From NCBI GenBank assembly GCA_023428695.1, contig JAEYWY010000028.1, positions 1 to 64,000 of the forward strand: a stretch of 64,000 nt of DNA. The letters run 5' to 3'. This DNA comes from Bacteroidota bacterium (lineage in GTDB: Bacteria > Bacteroidota > Bacteroidia > Cytophagales > Cyclobacteriaceae). The position numbers and the translations under genes are program-made. Positions 34,048 to 42,751 of this stretch are shown here, one piece after another; positions within the stretch are counted from its first letter, which is position 1; each line of letters begins with the position of its first letter. A model generated the notes under the pieces. That model had not been told where the DNA came from. It saw only the letters and a list, made by a program, of their open reading frames with translations, and searched no databases.

Positions 34048-35514
34048 TTAGCTCCACAGTCGGTCCCAGCTGCGATCCTTATCCCATTCGGGAGTTGGTG
34101 TGAAATATTGTTTGTTTTCGGGATCGAGATGCTGTTTCACCACGGCCTCATTGAGTTCAACACCGAGGCCTGGTGCGTCTGGAACAACAGCAAATCCCTT
34201 TTCGATTAGTTTATGTTTGGTCTTGACGAGGCTCTCCCAGTAGTCGAGGTCGACGCTGTGGTGTTCGAGCGCGATGAAGTTTTGCGTTGCGGCGGCACAG
34301 TGAACGTTGGCCATGAATGACACCGGCGTTCCTGCAAAGTGCATCGCCATGGCAATACCACGTTCTTCCGCGTAGTCACCAATGCGTTTTGTTTCGAGCA
34401 GTCCGCCCGAAGTAGCGAGGTCCGGGTGAATGATGTCAACCGCGCGTGCATCCACGAGCTTGTTGAAATCTTCCTTGAGGTAGATATCCTCACCGGTACA
34501 CGTTGGCGTTTCGATCGCATCGGAAATGGTCTTCCAATGGTCTGTGAATTTCCACGGAATAAGATCTTCGAGCCAGGCCAGGCGATACTTTTCAACTGCG
34601 CGACCAAGCCGGATAGCATTATTGTGATCGAAGTGGCCGTAGTGATCTGAGGAGATTGGTATTTCGTAACCAATCTTCTCTCTGACATATGCAACGCGTT
34701 CGACGAGAATGTCGAGACCTTTGTCAGTGATCTGTACCTGTGTGAACGGGTGTTCCGTTCCACCGTAGGTCATTGGTTCATTGGACCATTGGCGGCCAAT
34801 ATCCCAGAAGTTGCTGTTCGCAACCGTGCCGGGAATACCCTTCAGCAATTCAATACCAAAGTCCATTTTAAGGAATGTGTAACCTTCGTCATTAATGCGT
34901 TTGGCAACGCGTGCCTTGAAGTCGGCCTCATCTCTGCCTTCGGGCGTGTCGGCATAAAGACGGACTTTGTCGCGGTACTTCCCGCCCAGCAGCTGATATG
35001 CGGGAACGTTATATGCTTTTCCGGCGAGATCCCACAACGCCATCTCTACTGCACAGACACCGCCACCCTGGCGCCCGTGAAACCCAAACTGCTTGATGCG
35101 TTTGAAAATCAGTTCAACACTGCACGGATTCATTCCGAGAATTCTGCTTTTGAGAAAAAGCGCGTATCGCCATGATGCGCCATCGCGAACTTCTCCGAGT
35201 CCGTAGATACCCTGATTGGTATCAATACGTATGACCGGACAACGCGCGTGTCCGTTCATGACGACAGCGTAACGCATGTCTGTGATCTTAAGATCAGACG
35301 GTGCTGAGTTTTTGTTTACGCGGGATGTACTCTGTGCAAGGACGTCTTCAATGGGACTGAACATCATTCCACCGAGGAATATTCCGCCCATTCCCGCTTT
35401 TTTAAAGAAGTCGCGGCGTCCGTTTTGTTCGTTCGCTTTTGAACCATCATTAGCACTCTCAGGGGAATCAATAATCCCAAGACGGTTCAGGTATTTTGCT
35501 GAAGGAGTATGCAT
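34048..35514 (-). CDS. Tat-exported enolase-superfamily (mandelate racemase/MLE) dehydratase
   Basis: 488 residues. GRRDFFKKAG (about residues 32-41) followed by a hydrophobic GMGGIFLGGMMF is a twin-arginine signal, unusual for this normally cytosolic superfamily. The capping domain precedes a barrel with AVEMALWDLAGKAYNVP and LLGGKYRDKVRLYAD. Lys in YTFLKMDFG is the likely base, and metal ligands lie in AWLEDLIPW and CTGEDIYL, with DIIHPDLATSGG beyond. Members dehydrate galactonate, gluconate and similar acids to 2-keto-3-deoxy acids. Operon: 23 bp after RraA, 18 bp before the transporter. Confidence 0.88.
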   Translation of the reverse strand: MHTPSAKYLNRLGIIDSPESANDGSKANEQNGRRDFFKKAGMGGIFLGGMMFSPIEDVLAQSTSRVNKNSAPSDLKITDMRYAVVMNGHARCPVIRIDTNQGIYGLGEVRDGASWRYALFLKSRILGMNPCSVELIFKRIKQFGFHGRQGGGVCAVEMALWDLAGKAYNVPAYQLLGGKYRDKVRLYADTPEGRDEADFKARVAKRINDEGYTFLKMDFGIELLKGIPGTVANSNFWDIGRQWSNEPMTYGGTEHPFTQVQITDKGLDILVERVAYVREKIGYEIPISSDHYGHFDHNNAIRLGRAVEKYRLAWLEDLIPWKFTDHWKTISDAIETPTCTGEDIYLKEDFNKLVDARAVDIIHPDLATSGGLLETKRIGDYAEERGIAMAMHFAGTPVSFMANVHCAAATQNFIALEHHSVDLDYWESLVKTKHKLIEKGFAVVPDAPGLGVELNEAVVKQHLDPENKQYFTPTPEWDKDRSWDRLWS

Positions 35515-35537
35515 AGTGTTAGGTTTTCTTTAAGGTG

Positions 35538-36467
35538 TTACCATGTACGGCTTTTCATGTATGCGTCGAGTTCCTGGCGCGTCATTGGCAACTTGTCAGG
35601 GTTGCTGTCGAGCCATTTGAGGAAGTCTTTCTTAATCTCGTCTGTCCATTGCTGGTCAATCTGACCGGGTGTGTATTTGCCCTCACGGAGGCGCTGGTGG
35701 CCGAATTGGTCGCGAAGGGCGATGAACTCAGCCTGAATGACGATCTCTTCAACAAGATGCGCAGGGATAAATATCACGCCGCCTTTCTTGGCGAGGATGG
35801 CATCGCCGGGAAGTACAGTAGCCCGCCCGATACGTATCGGAACGTTGATACCGCCAAGCATCATTTCCTGTATATAGGACGGATCATAGCCTTTGATCCA
35901 CGCGTTGAATCCTTCAATCTTTTCAAGTCCTTCTGTATCGCGGACGGATCCATAAAAGATGATGCCATTTTTCGATTTGCTGTAGATTGAGTTACCAAGG
36001 TTATCACCGATAAGGGTACCGTCGACGATCTTGCCATAGCTGTCGGCGACGTATATGTCACCTGGTTTCAGCATATCGATAGGCCAAGAGTTGAAATTCC
36101 CGATCCGTTTCTCTTCTTTTCCTTTGGCGCGGATCAGTTTGTCGTAGTCGTCGCGTTTGGGGAGGTATTGAACGGTGAGGGCTCTGCCAGTCATAACCTG
36201 GTCAGGACGGAGTACCATCCAGTCGCCTTCAAACTGGTTGTTATATCCTTTGGAACGCAACACGCCCCACGCTTCTTCCAGCGAGATGTTTTTTAGTCGT
36301 TCAAGAAGCTTGTCGGGAACATGAGGTCTGCCGTCGGGCAGCCGATCACCTTTCCATTCGGGCGTGATCGCGATGATCTGGTCGCGCGTGTAGGTGACGT
36401 GTTGTGAAAAAAGCGGGGCGCAAAAAAGCAGGAACGCCTTTGCCAAAAGCATCGGTTTTCGCATCAT
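35538..36467 (-). CDS. Exported RraA-family protein (aldolase-like)
   Basis: 309 residues. A signal peptide (MLLAKAFLLFCAPLFSQ) is followed by an RraA/HMG-aldolase-like core: VLRPDQVMTGRALTVQYLP, KPGDIYVADSYGKIVDGTLI, GDNLGNSIYSKSKNGIIFYG and SVRDTEGLEKI, the last containing the Arg-Asp pair that binds pyruvate-type substrates and metal. The C-terminal ~60 residues are a helical extension. Cytosolic homologues split 4-hydroxy-4-methyl-2-oxoglutarate or decarboxylate oxaloacetate. Export of this one, with the exported dehydratase, points to sugar-acid processing in the periplasm. First gene of the three-gene operon. Confidence 0.86.
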   Translation of the reverse strand: MMRKPMLLAKAFLLFCAPLFSQHVTYTRDQIIAITPEWKGDRLPDGRPHVPDKLLERLKNISLEEAWGVLRSKGYNNQFEGDWMVLRPDQVMTGRALTVQYLPKRDDYDKLIRAKGKEEKRIGNFNSWPIDMLKPGDIYVADSYGKIVDGTLIGDNLGNSIYSKSKNGIIFYGSVRDTEGLEKIEGFNAWIKGYDPSYIQEMMLGGINVPIRIGRATVLPGDAILAKKGGVIFIPAHLVEEIVIQAEFIALRDQFGHQRLREGKYTPGQIDQQWTDEIKKDFLKWLDSNPDKLPMTRQELDAYMKSRTW

Positions 36468-36695
36468 AGAGTAGAATAAAATGTTTGGTTTAATCCGGAC
36501 TATGTGCGCTGCCGGATGCGCAATGACCAGCCGAAGCCAAGATAGGGCATTTCGTCAAAAACGCAAACCCGTACCTGCCTGTAATCGCGATCACAGGGCG
36601 TGTTTTTATGTAAACGGCCTTTTTGCCGAAATGACGGTGAAGACGTCCTCTATGTCGGGTGGAAACTATCAGAAAAAAAAATCCGTAATTGGGGT

Positions 36696-38252
36696 ATGAA
36701 TTCAAAACGAAGGATTGCACTTCTCCTGGCACTCATTTTCCTTCTGCCGGTAATTTCCTTCTCGGTTTATGAATTCTCATCGTTTAGTCGCGATGAGAAA
36801 ATGATTCAGACTATATATCACAAACAACTTGAAGCGATATTGTTTAGTGTAAACCAGTATTCCGATGACGTTTTGGGAAACTGGGTGTCGCGCGTGGAGA
36901 CTGACCTTTATCTTGACACAACCACATCAGGCAATCCGGTACGGATACAGAATCTGCTTCTGTTAAATGAATCTCTACTGGGGATTTTTGTCTGCGCTCC
37001 TGACGATACCACCCGAATTGACCGGATATTCGAACTCCCTGGCAACGACAGGAATGAGATCTGGCCCGGTGTGGAAAAAGCAATGGCAGCTGATGGGAAC
37101 CTTGCCAACCTTATCCGGTATAAACGAAGCGGATTTCAAAAGATCGAACAACTTGATCTGCAGTTGAGCGGTTTTAGTGGCGTCGTATTCGTCGTTGAGT
37201 CACAACCCGGTGACTACCGGATAGCGGGCTTTGTAATTGACACAGAGTTATTTATTGAAGGGAATATCGGACCACGGCTGCAGACGATCGCGCGCGATCA
37301 GTTCGCCTTATCGGTTGTCAGAAAGGATTCCAGTTCGTCCGTCTACTCCACCGGGCAGGCAGGAGGCGACAGCCTTCTGGCGGAAGTAGTGACAAAGGAT
37401 TTCTGGATATTTCCGGATTATGCCCTGGGAATCGCACCTCGCGGGACGAGTCTGAATCAAATCGTCAGGGAAAGGACAAAGACAAACCTTATTCTGCTTG
37501 CCGGACTAAATATCGTGCTTATTACCGCCGTTGTACTCGTATTCCGGAACCTGCGACGTGAGGTCGACCTGGCTCAAAACAAATCCGAATTCATTTCTAA
37601 TGTGTCGCACGAAATCCGGACACCTCTGGCCGTGATCAGCATGTTTGCAGAGACGCTCGAGCTAAATCGCGTTGCAAATGAAGAAAAGCGCCAGGAATAC
37701 TATCACATCATCAGCCAGGAAACGCAACGCCTTTCCGGAATTGTCAACCGGATACTGAATTTCAGTCAGGCGGAAACAAAAAAACGTGTGCTCCACCCTG
37801 AAACATTGAACGCGAGCGAAGTGATTAACGGCATTCTTCAGACGTATGATTTTCACCTTCGGAACAAAGGTTTTGAATATTCGTATTCAGAAGTCGGAAA
37901 GGTATGGGTTCGCGCCGACCGCGAAGCGATGGAGGAAGTGATGGTAAACCTGATTGACAACGCAATCAAATACAGCAAGGACAACAAGCGGCTTGAAATT
38001 GAAACCAAGACTGATGGCCTGCACGTAATAGTCAGCTTCAAGGATTATGGGATCGGCATTGCACCGGCGCACCAGCAAAAGATTTTTGATAAGTTTTATC
38101 GCGTACCTACGGGTGATCTGGCCAAAAGTCGCGGCACCGGCCTTGGCCTCGCACTCGTTAAACAACTGATGGAAGCGCAAAACGGGAAAGTGACGGTTGA
38201 GAGCCAGCCAGGAAAGGGGTCGACATTCAAATTATATTTTCAACGCGTTTAA
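36696..38252 (+). CDS. Sensor histidine kinase
   Basis: 518 residues from ATG 36696. Helix 1 (ALLLALIFLLPVISFSVYEF) and helix 2 (LILLAGLNIVLITAVVLVF, about 270-290) enclose a ~240-residue periplasmic sensor. HisKA carries the phospho-His in FISNVSHEIRTPLAVIS (about residue 310); the ATPase has N box VNLIDNAIKYS, G1 DYGIGIAP and G2 GTGLGLALV. There is no HAMP domain. It lies 10 bp ahead of the response regulator, so the pair is co-transcribed. The sensor domain has no family I recognise. Confidence 0.92.
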   Translation: MNSKRRIALLLALIFLLPVISFSVYEFSSFSRDEKMIQTIYHKQLEAILFSVNQYSDDVLGNWVSRVETDLYLDTTTSGNPVRIQNLLLLNESLLGIFVCAPDDTTRIDRIFELPGNDRNEIWPGVEKAMAADGNLANLIRYKRSGFQKIEQLDLQLSGFSGVVFVVESQPGDYRIAGFVIDTELFIEGNIGPRLQTIARDQFALSVVRKDSSSSVYSTGQAGGDSLLAEVVTKDFWIFPDYALGIAPRGTSLNQIVRERTKTNLILLAGLNIVLITAVVLVFRNLRREVDLAQNKSEFISNVSHEIRTPLAVISMFAETLELNRVANEEKRQEYYHIISQETQRLSGIVNRILNFSQAETKKRVLHPETLNASEVINGILQTYDFHLRNKGFEYSYSEVGKVWVRADREAMEEVMVNLIDNAIKYSKDNKRLEIETKTDGLHVIVSFKDYGIGIAPAHQQKIFDKFYRVPTGDLAKSRGTGLGLALVKQLMEAQNGKVTVESQPGKGSTFKLYFQRV

Positions 38253-38262
38253 AAGAGCAGTT

Positions 38263-38943
38263 TTGGCAAGGATACTAATTATCGAAGATGAACCGGCGAT
38301 GCAGTTGGGATTGAAGGACAACCTTGAACTGGATAATTACCAGGTCGAAGTCGCCGGCGACGGCATTGGCGGATTGAATTCAATCCGGACGCGTTCCTTC
38401 GATCTTGTTTTGCTGGATGTGATGCTTCCGGGAATGTCAGGCTTTGACGTATGCAAGACAGCCCGGGCAGAGGGTATTCAAACACCTATTGTACTATTGA
38501 CCGCACGTGGAGAGGAAATTGACAAGATCCTTGGGCTTGAGCTTGGTGCAGATGACTATGTAACGAAACCTTTCAGCATAAGAGAATTACTTGCGCGTAT
38601 CAAGGCGATTCTAAGGCGCCGTCCCTCAGAAACGGTAGCTGACCAAGCGGTCACCATCGGAAATATTGACGTTGACTTTGACGCATTTCAGGCGAAAGCC
38701 CGCGATGGCGAAGTAAAGATGTCGCATAAAGAATTTGAGTTGCTCCACTACCTGTATCGAAACCGAAACAAGGTTATCAGTCGTTATGAATTGTTGCAAA
38801 ACGTTTGGGGTTATGAAGAGCAGATCACAACGCGTACGGTAGACAATTTCATTGCACGCCTGCGACAGAAAGTGGAAGTGAATCCCAATCAGCCCCGTAT
38901 TATTCTTACCGTTCACGGTTCCGGCTACAAGCTGGTTTCCTGA
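38263..38943 (+). CDS. OmpR/PhoB-type response regulator
   Basis: 226 residues starting at a TTG (38263), shortly after AAAAGAGCAG, with the classic opening MARILIIEDEP. Receiver: acidic pocket IIEDE, phospho-acceptor Asp52 in LVLLDVMLPG, Thr79 and Lys101 in VTKPF. The C-terminal winged helix spans about residues 125-222 (FELLHYLYRNRNKVISRYEL, TVDNFIARLRQKVE, VHGSGYKLV). It is paired with the kinase at 36696. The 10-bp-spaced TTACAAT repeats at 39003-39029, before the next gene, suit a dimer of this family. Confidence 0.93.
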   Translation: MARILIIEDEPAMQLGLKDNLELDNYQVEVAGDGIGGLNSIRTRSFDLVLLDVMLPGMSGFDVCKTARAEGIQTPIVLLTARGEEIDKILGLELGADDYVTKPFSIRELLARIKAILRRRPSETVADQAVTIGNIDVDFDAFQAKARDGEVKMSHKEFELLHYLYRNRNKVISRYELLQNVWGYEEQITTRTVDNFIARLRQKVEVNPNQPRIILTVHGSGYKLVS

Positions 38944-39002
38944 TCCTGAAACGAATCTTTCCCTTATGTCCGGAGCGCCTTTGACAAATTGTTAAAAGGC
39001 TG

Positions 39003-39029
39003 TTACAATCTTTTACAATTCCTTACGCA
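39003..39029. promoter_or_regulatory. Direct repeats TTACAAT, candidate response-regulator site
   Basis: TTACAAT (39003-39009) is repeated at 39013-39019 and, degenerately, as TTACGCA (39023-39029), each 10 bp apart. Tandem half-sites with 10-11 bp spacing are what OmpR/PhoB dimers bind. The site lies 60 bp after the response regulator gene and 82 bp before the small secreted protein gene. Confidence 0.45.
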
Positions 39030-39110
39030 ACGGTGACATCTGCTATCATGGACGCCGCGTTCTTTACAGTACTGTTTCAAATTCCGACACACTGTAAACA
39101 AAAAACGCTT

Positions 39111-39509
39111 ATGAAAACCAGGTTCATTATCCTCGCACTCGCTTTGATAGCAGTTGCCACATTAAACACGTACGCACAGGAGTCACCCGAATTGCGTATC
39201 AAGGTCCTTCCCTCACGCCCGGGCTATGCAAAAGTTTTGTATGCCATGCAAAATACAGATCCCGTAACCGTCCGGTTCATCCGTAACGGAGAGGTCTTGT
39301 TTACCGACAGAATTACCAGCGGTCCTTACGAAAAGGGCTTCCAGAAGTGGTACAATGTCGAAAAGCTGGGCAAGAAGGATTGCATTGTAGAAATCAACGA
39401 CGGTCGCACTTCGGTTTCATACCGCATCGTGCCGTTTAAGAATAGCGCTGTGTTTGTCGCACATCTGGAACATGTTTCCTACCATGACGCGTATACGGCA
39501 TCGAAATAA
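39111..39509 (+). CDS. Small secreted protein of unknown function
   Basis: 132 residues from ATG 39111. A signal peptide (FIILALALIAVATLNTYAQ) precedes ~110 residues rich in beta strands (ELRIKVLPSRPGYAKVLYAM, DPVTVRFIRNGEVLFTDRI), suggesting one Ig-like or beta-sandwich domain. I recognise no family. It lies downstream of the kinase-regulator pair with a possible regulator site in front and a hairpin terminator behind, so it may be a target of that system. Confidence 0.78.
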   Translation: MKTRFIILALALIAVATLNTYAQESPELRIKVLPSRPGYAKVLYAMQNTDPVTVRFIRNGEVLFTDRITSGPYEKGFQKWYNVEKLGKKDCIVEINDGRTSVSYRIVPFKNSAVFVAHLEHVSYHDAYTASK

Positions 39510-39536
39510 CTAGTACGGTTTGACTAGTTTGGGTTC

Positions 39537-39576
39537 GTTTGAAGAAGGCACGCAGATGGCGCGCCTTTCTTCAAAC
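39537..39576 (+). terminator. Long hairpin after the secreted protein gene
   Basis: GTTTGAAGAAGGC (39537-39549) pairs with GCCTTTCTTCAAAC (39563-39576), 13 base pairs with one bulged T and a 13-nt loop. It lies 28 bp past the stop at 39509. No clear T tract follows, so it may also be a stabilising 3' structure. Confidence 0.55.
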
Positions 39577-39607
39577 AATTTGTATTTTGGTCTAAATTTT
39601 TGATTGG

Positions 39608-40576
39608 GTGAAAACAACAGGAATTATAGTAGCATGCTTTATTCTGATATCGTTATCAGCTAATGGCCAGGTCATCGATCTTACGGGTAAATGGAAGTTC
39701 AAAATCGGTGATGATGAAAAATGGGCATTGCAGTACTTTAATGATACGAGTTGGGAATCCATCACCGTCCCGTCTGCATGGGAAGATGAAGGCTTTAACG
39801 GCTACGATGGCTTCGCCTGGTATCGAACGCGATTTGATGGCACGAAACTCAACAAGAATGAGACTTACTATCTCGATCTTGGTTTCATCGATGATGCTGA
39901 CGAAGTATATCTGAACGGCAAGCTTATCGGCTTGTCCGGAATCATGCCGCCAAAGTTCAAGACCGCCTACAACAATGAAAGACGTTACGTCCTTACGCCT
40001 CATTTGATTAACTATACCGGCAGCAATACGATTGCCGTTCGTGTGTTTGATGGTATGCTTGCGGGCGGAATTGTGGATGGCCGACGAATCGGGATTCACC
40101 GGCGCTACCGCGATAACAATCTGCTTCTGGACTTGCAGGGTGTTTGGTCGTTTGCAACGAGCCCCAGCGGTCAACCTGTGACGAATGAACGCGCGTGGAC
40201 AAACGTTATGGTACCATCTCCGTGGGAACATCAGGGCTTTTTCAAGTACGATGGTTTTGCCTGGTACCGTAAGACGTTTGAACTTCCGCCGGACCTTGGT
40301 GATGAGCCTCTGGTCCTGCTGCTTGGGCTTATTGACGACTTCGATGAGGTGTATATTAACGGGAAGTTCATTGGAGAAACCAATGACCATCGTCCGTACG
40401 GTTCAAGTAGTTCCTACGAGCGGAAACGTGCCTACCCCATCCCCGCGAATCTTCTGCGCCGTAAGGGTGAAAATGTCATCGAAGTCCTTGTTCACGATAT
40501 AGGAAATACCGGTGGTATTTATGACGGTCATGTTGGCATCGCAACCAGAGGCGCATACGAGCGCTACTTCCGGTAA
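39608..40576 (+). CDS. Secreted protein with two GH2-type sugar-binding domains
   Basis: 322 residues beginning at GTG 39608, with a signal peptide (TTGIIVACFILISLSANGQ). It contains two copies of a jelly-roll like the N-terminal domain of GH2 beta-galactosidases, about residues 22-170 and 175-322. Matching segments are SAWEDEGFNGYDGFAWYRT / SPWEHQGFFKYDGFAWYRK and FIDDADEVYLNGKLIG / LIDDFDEVYINGKFIG. No catalytic barrel follows, so it is a carbohydrate-binding protein or a stand-alone accessory module, not a hydrolase. It is preceded by a hairpin terminator and stands alone. Confidence 0.85.
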   Translation: MKTTGIIVACFILISLSANGQVIDLTGKWKFKIGDDEKWALQYFNDTSWESITVPSAWEDEGFNGYDGFAWYRTRFDGTKLNKNETYYLDLGFIDDADEVYLNGKLIGLSGIMPPKFKTAYNNERRYVLTPHLINYTGSNTIAVRVFDGMLAGGIVDGRRIGIHRRYRDNNLLLDLQGVWSFATSPSGQPVTNERAWTNVMVPSPWEHQGFFKYDGFAWYRKTFELPPDLGDEPLVLLLGLIDDFDEVYINGKFIGETNDHRPYGSSSSYERKRAYPIPANLLRRKGENVIEVLVHDIGNTGGIYDGHVGIATRGAYERYFR

Positions 40577-40634
40577 CCCTGCCATTGATCAGGAAAGCCT
40601 TTCAATATTGCAATGAGGTCGTTACATTGTCTGA

Positions 40635-41378
40635 ATGAAAAAACGCTTCATTGCAACAATCATTTGCCTTTACATTCCACTCGCGATTTGGGCGCAGCGC
40701 CCTGCGGCAGATGAAATAAAAACAACAAAAGGATCGATTTCTATTCAACCTGTGCTTCACGGTACAGTGGTCTTCACGTACAACGGCAAGACTATCTATG
40801 TTGATCCCTTTGGCGGCGGCAAAGTGTTCGAAGGAATTGCCGCTCCCGACTTGATTATCATCACAGATATTCACGGAGATCACCTTAATGTCGAAACGCT
40901 TGCGGCAATCAAAACGGAAAATGCGCATTTTGTCGTTCCCAGGGCCGTTGCGGATCAGCTACCTGAAAACTACAAGAAAACGATGACTGTCATCGGCAAT
41001 GGTGAAACCGCGAGGGTTGAGGGAGTTACCATCAGCGCGCTCCCAATGTACAACCTTCCGGAGACACCGGACTCACGCCATCCAAAAGGAAGAGGCAATG
41101 GCTACATACTTCAACTCGGCGGCAAGCGTATTTACATTTCAGGTGACACGGAAGACATTCCTGAAATGCGAAGTCTTAAGAATATTGATATCGCGTTTGT
41201 TTGTATGAACGGCCCGACGATGGATATCAATCAGGCTGCGAGCGCTGTGCTTGAGTTCAAGCCAGAAATCGTATATCCTTTTCATTATCGCGGCAGTGAC
41301 ACCGAAGCCTTCCGCAAACTGGTGAATGACTCCGATCCAAACATTGAAGTTCGTTTGAGAAACTGGTATCCTGAATAG
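40635..41378 (+). CDS. Exported metallo-beta-lactamase-fold hydrolase (UlaG-like)
   Basis: 247 residues, with a signal peptide ending near IWAQ (residue 21). The MBL fold shows FTYNGKTIYVDPFGGGKVF and the metal-binding DIHGDHLN (His80, Asp82, His83), the T-D-I-H-x-D-H form of the UlaG-like group, then YISGDTEDIPEM and YPFHYRGSD for later ligands. The glyoxalase-II type first His is shifted as in this group. Likely a periplasmic phosphodiesterase or lactonase; the substrate is unknown. Single gene. Confidence 0.88.
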   Translation: MKKRFIATIICLYIPLAIWAQRPAADEIKTTKGSISIQPVLHGTVVFTYNGKTIYVDPFGGGKVFEGIAAPDLIIITDIHGDHLNVETLAAIKTENAHFVVPRAVADQLPENYKKTMTVIGNGETARVEGVTISALPMYNLPETPDSRHPKGRGNGYILQLGGKRIYISGDTEDIPEMRSLKNIDIAFVCMNGPTMDINQAASAVLEFKPEIVYPFHYRGSDTEAFRKLVNDSDPNIEVRLRNWYPE

Positions 41379-41455
41379 GCTTACGCAGATTTTGAGGGCC
41401 GATCCTTTGATACCTCGCAATTGGTTCTAACTTCGTGTGCCAATTCCTAATCATA

Positions 41456-42745
41456 ATGTATCGACTTATTGCCTTCGTTGCATTAAGTTGTGTTTCGTTG
41501 CGCTGCCACGCACAATCACAAACTGATGCTGAGTTGTCAGGCATCCTGACAAAAAGTAAGAGCTCACTGGTCCGGGACGTAATTGCGAAAAAGGACACGT
41601 TCAGGCTTCAGATCATCTACACACAGATCGATCGTGACAGGAATAATAAACCTGTATTCAAACATCTGCACTTTAATGTAGATCCGGATCTTTATTTTAA
41701 CCCCGCTTCTACCGTGAAGCTGCCACTTGCGTTGCTTGCGCTTGAAAAGCTGAATGAAATGAACCTCAAGGGCGTGAATAAGTTCACGGCAATGCAAATC
41801 GACAGCAGTTATGAAAGGCAGGTACCTGCATATCATGATTCGACATCTGAAACCAATTATCCTTCGATCGCCCACTACATTAAGAAAGCTTTTCTCGTCA
41901 GTGACAACGATGCATATAACCGGCTTTATCAGTTCGTGGGACAGAAAACCGTAAAGCAACGGCTGGCGTCAATGGGTTTTGAACGGACCCGTATCAATCG
42001 TCAGTTCATGGGTTTTTCCGATGAACAAAACCGCCACACCAATCAGATCCGGTTTCTCGACAAATCCGGCAAGGTGATCTTTACGCAACCGCCGGCATAC
42101 AACGATGACCCGTACATCTATGGCAAACCTGTGCTGATTGGCAGAGGTCATCTCGACCGGAATGACAGCCTGATACACAGGCCCATTGATTTTACCAAGG
42201 CTAATGATGTACCGCTCGCGGAGCTTCAACAGATTTTGCAATCGGTGATGTTTCCGGAGTCTCTTCCAGCTGACAAACGCTGGAACTTCACCAATGACGA
42301 CTACGATTTTTTGTACCGCTACCTTTCGCAATACCCGTCAGAAACTAGTTATCCGAAGTACGATACATCCCAATACTACGACAGCTATGTGAAATTTTAC
42401 TTCAGAGGGAAGCATCGGATGCCAGACGGCGTGCGTGTATTCAACAAGGTTGGATGGGCCTACGGTTTTCTGACGGATGTTTCGTACGTGGCTGACTTCA
42501 ACAACAACGTCGAATTCATGCTCACTGCCACGCTGTATGTTAACAGTGACGGAATTCTGAACGATAACAAATACGAATACGAATCCGTTGGCTGGCCTTT
42601 CCTATATGAACTTGGTCAGGCCATCTATCGATATGAACTCAATCGCAAACGCACAACCAAGCCTGACCTTAGTCGGTTTAAGGTGAAGTACGAAAAGCGC
42701 GATTCCGGGGATAATCGGCCATCGCTGCGGGATGTCGACAACTAA
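41456..42745 (+). CDS. Exported class A beta-lactamase-like serine hydrolase
   Basis: 429 residues from ATG 41456, with a signal peptide to about CHAQ (residue 20). The active-site signatures are STVK (Ser85, Lys88), and SDN (Ser149-Asn151) in FLVSDNDAYNRLY. A candidate KxG box is KVGWAYG. The protein is ~150 residues longer than class A beta-lactamases, with extra insertions after residue 190. Such proteins may be peptidase-like rather than antibiotic-degrading. It is convergent with the DUF2911 gene, 6 bp apart. Confidence 0.85.
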   Translation: MYRLIAFVALSCVSLRCHAQSQTDAELSGILTKSKSSLVRDVIAKKDTFRLQIIYTQIDRDRNNKPVFKHLHFNVDPDLYFNPASTVKLPLALLALEKLNEMNLKGVNKFTAMQIDSSYERQVPAYHDSTSETNYPSIAHYIKKAFLVSDNDAYNRLYQFVGQKTVKQRLASMGFERTRINRQFMGFSDEQNRHTNQIRFLDKSGKVIFTQPPAYNDDPYIYGKPVLIGRGHLDRNDSLIHRPIDFTKANDVPLAELQQILQSVMFPESLPADKRWNFTNDDYDFLYRYLSQYPSETSYPKYDTSQYYDSYVKFYFRGKHRMPDGVRVFNKVGWAYGFLTDVSYVADFNNNVEFMLTATLYVNSDGILNDNKYEYESVGWPFLYELGQAIYRYELNRKRTTKPDLSRFKVKYEKRDSGDNRPSLRDVDN

Positions 42746-42751
42746 ATGTTA

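Noticed and set aside
39656..40390. A 244-codon antisense frame across the GH2-like protein gene
   Set aside because: No domain or plausible start signal; the sense frame shows a signal peptide and duplicated domain.
41456..42745. Reading this gene as an antibiotic-resistance beta-lactamase
   Set aside because: The catalytic motifs are present, but the protein is ~150 residues longer than class A enzymes and lacks supporting context, so resistance cannot be claimed.
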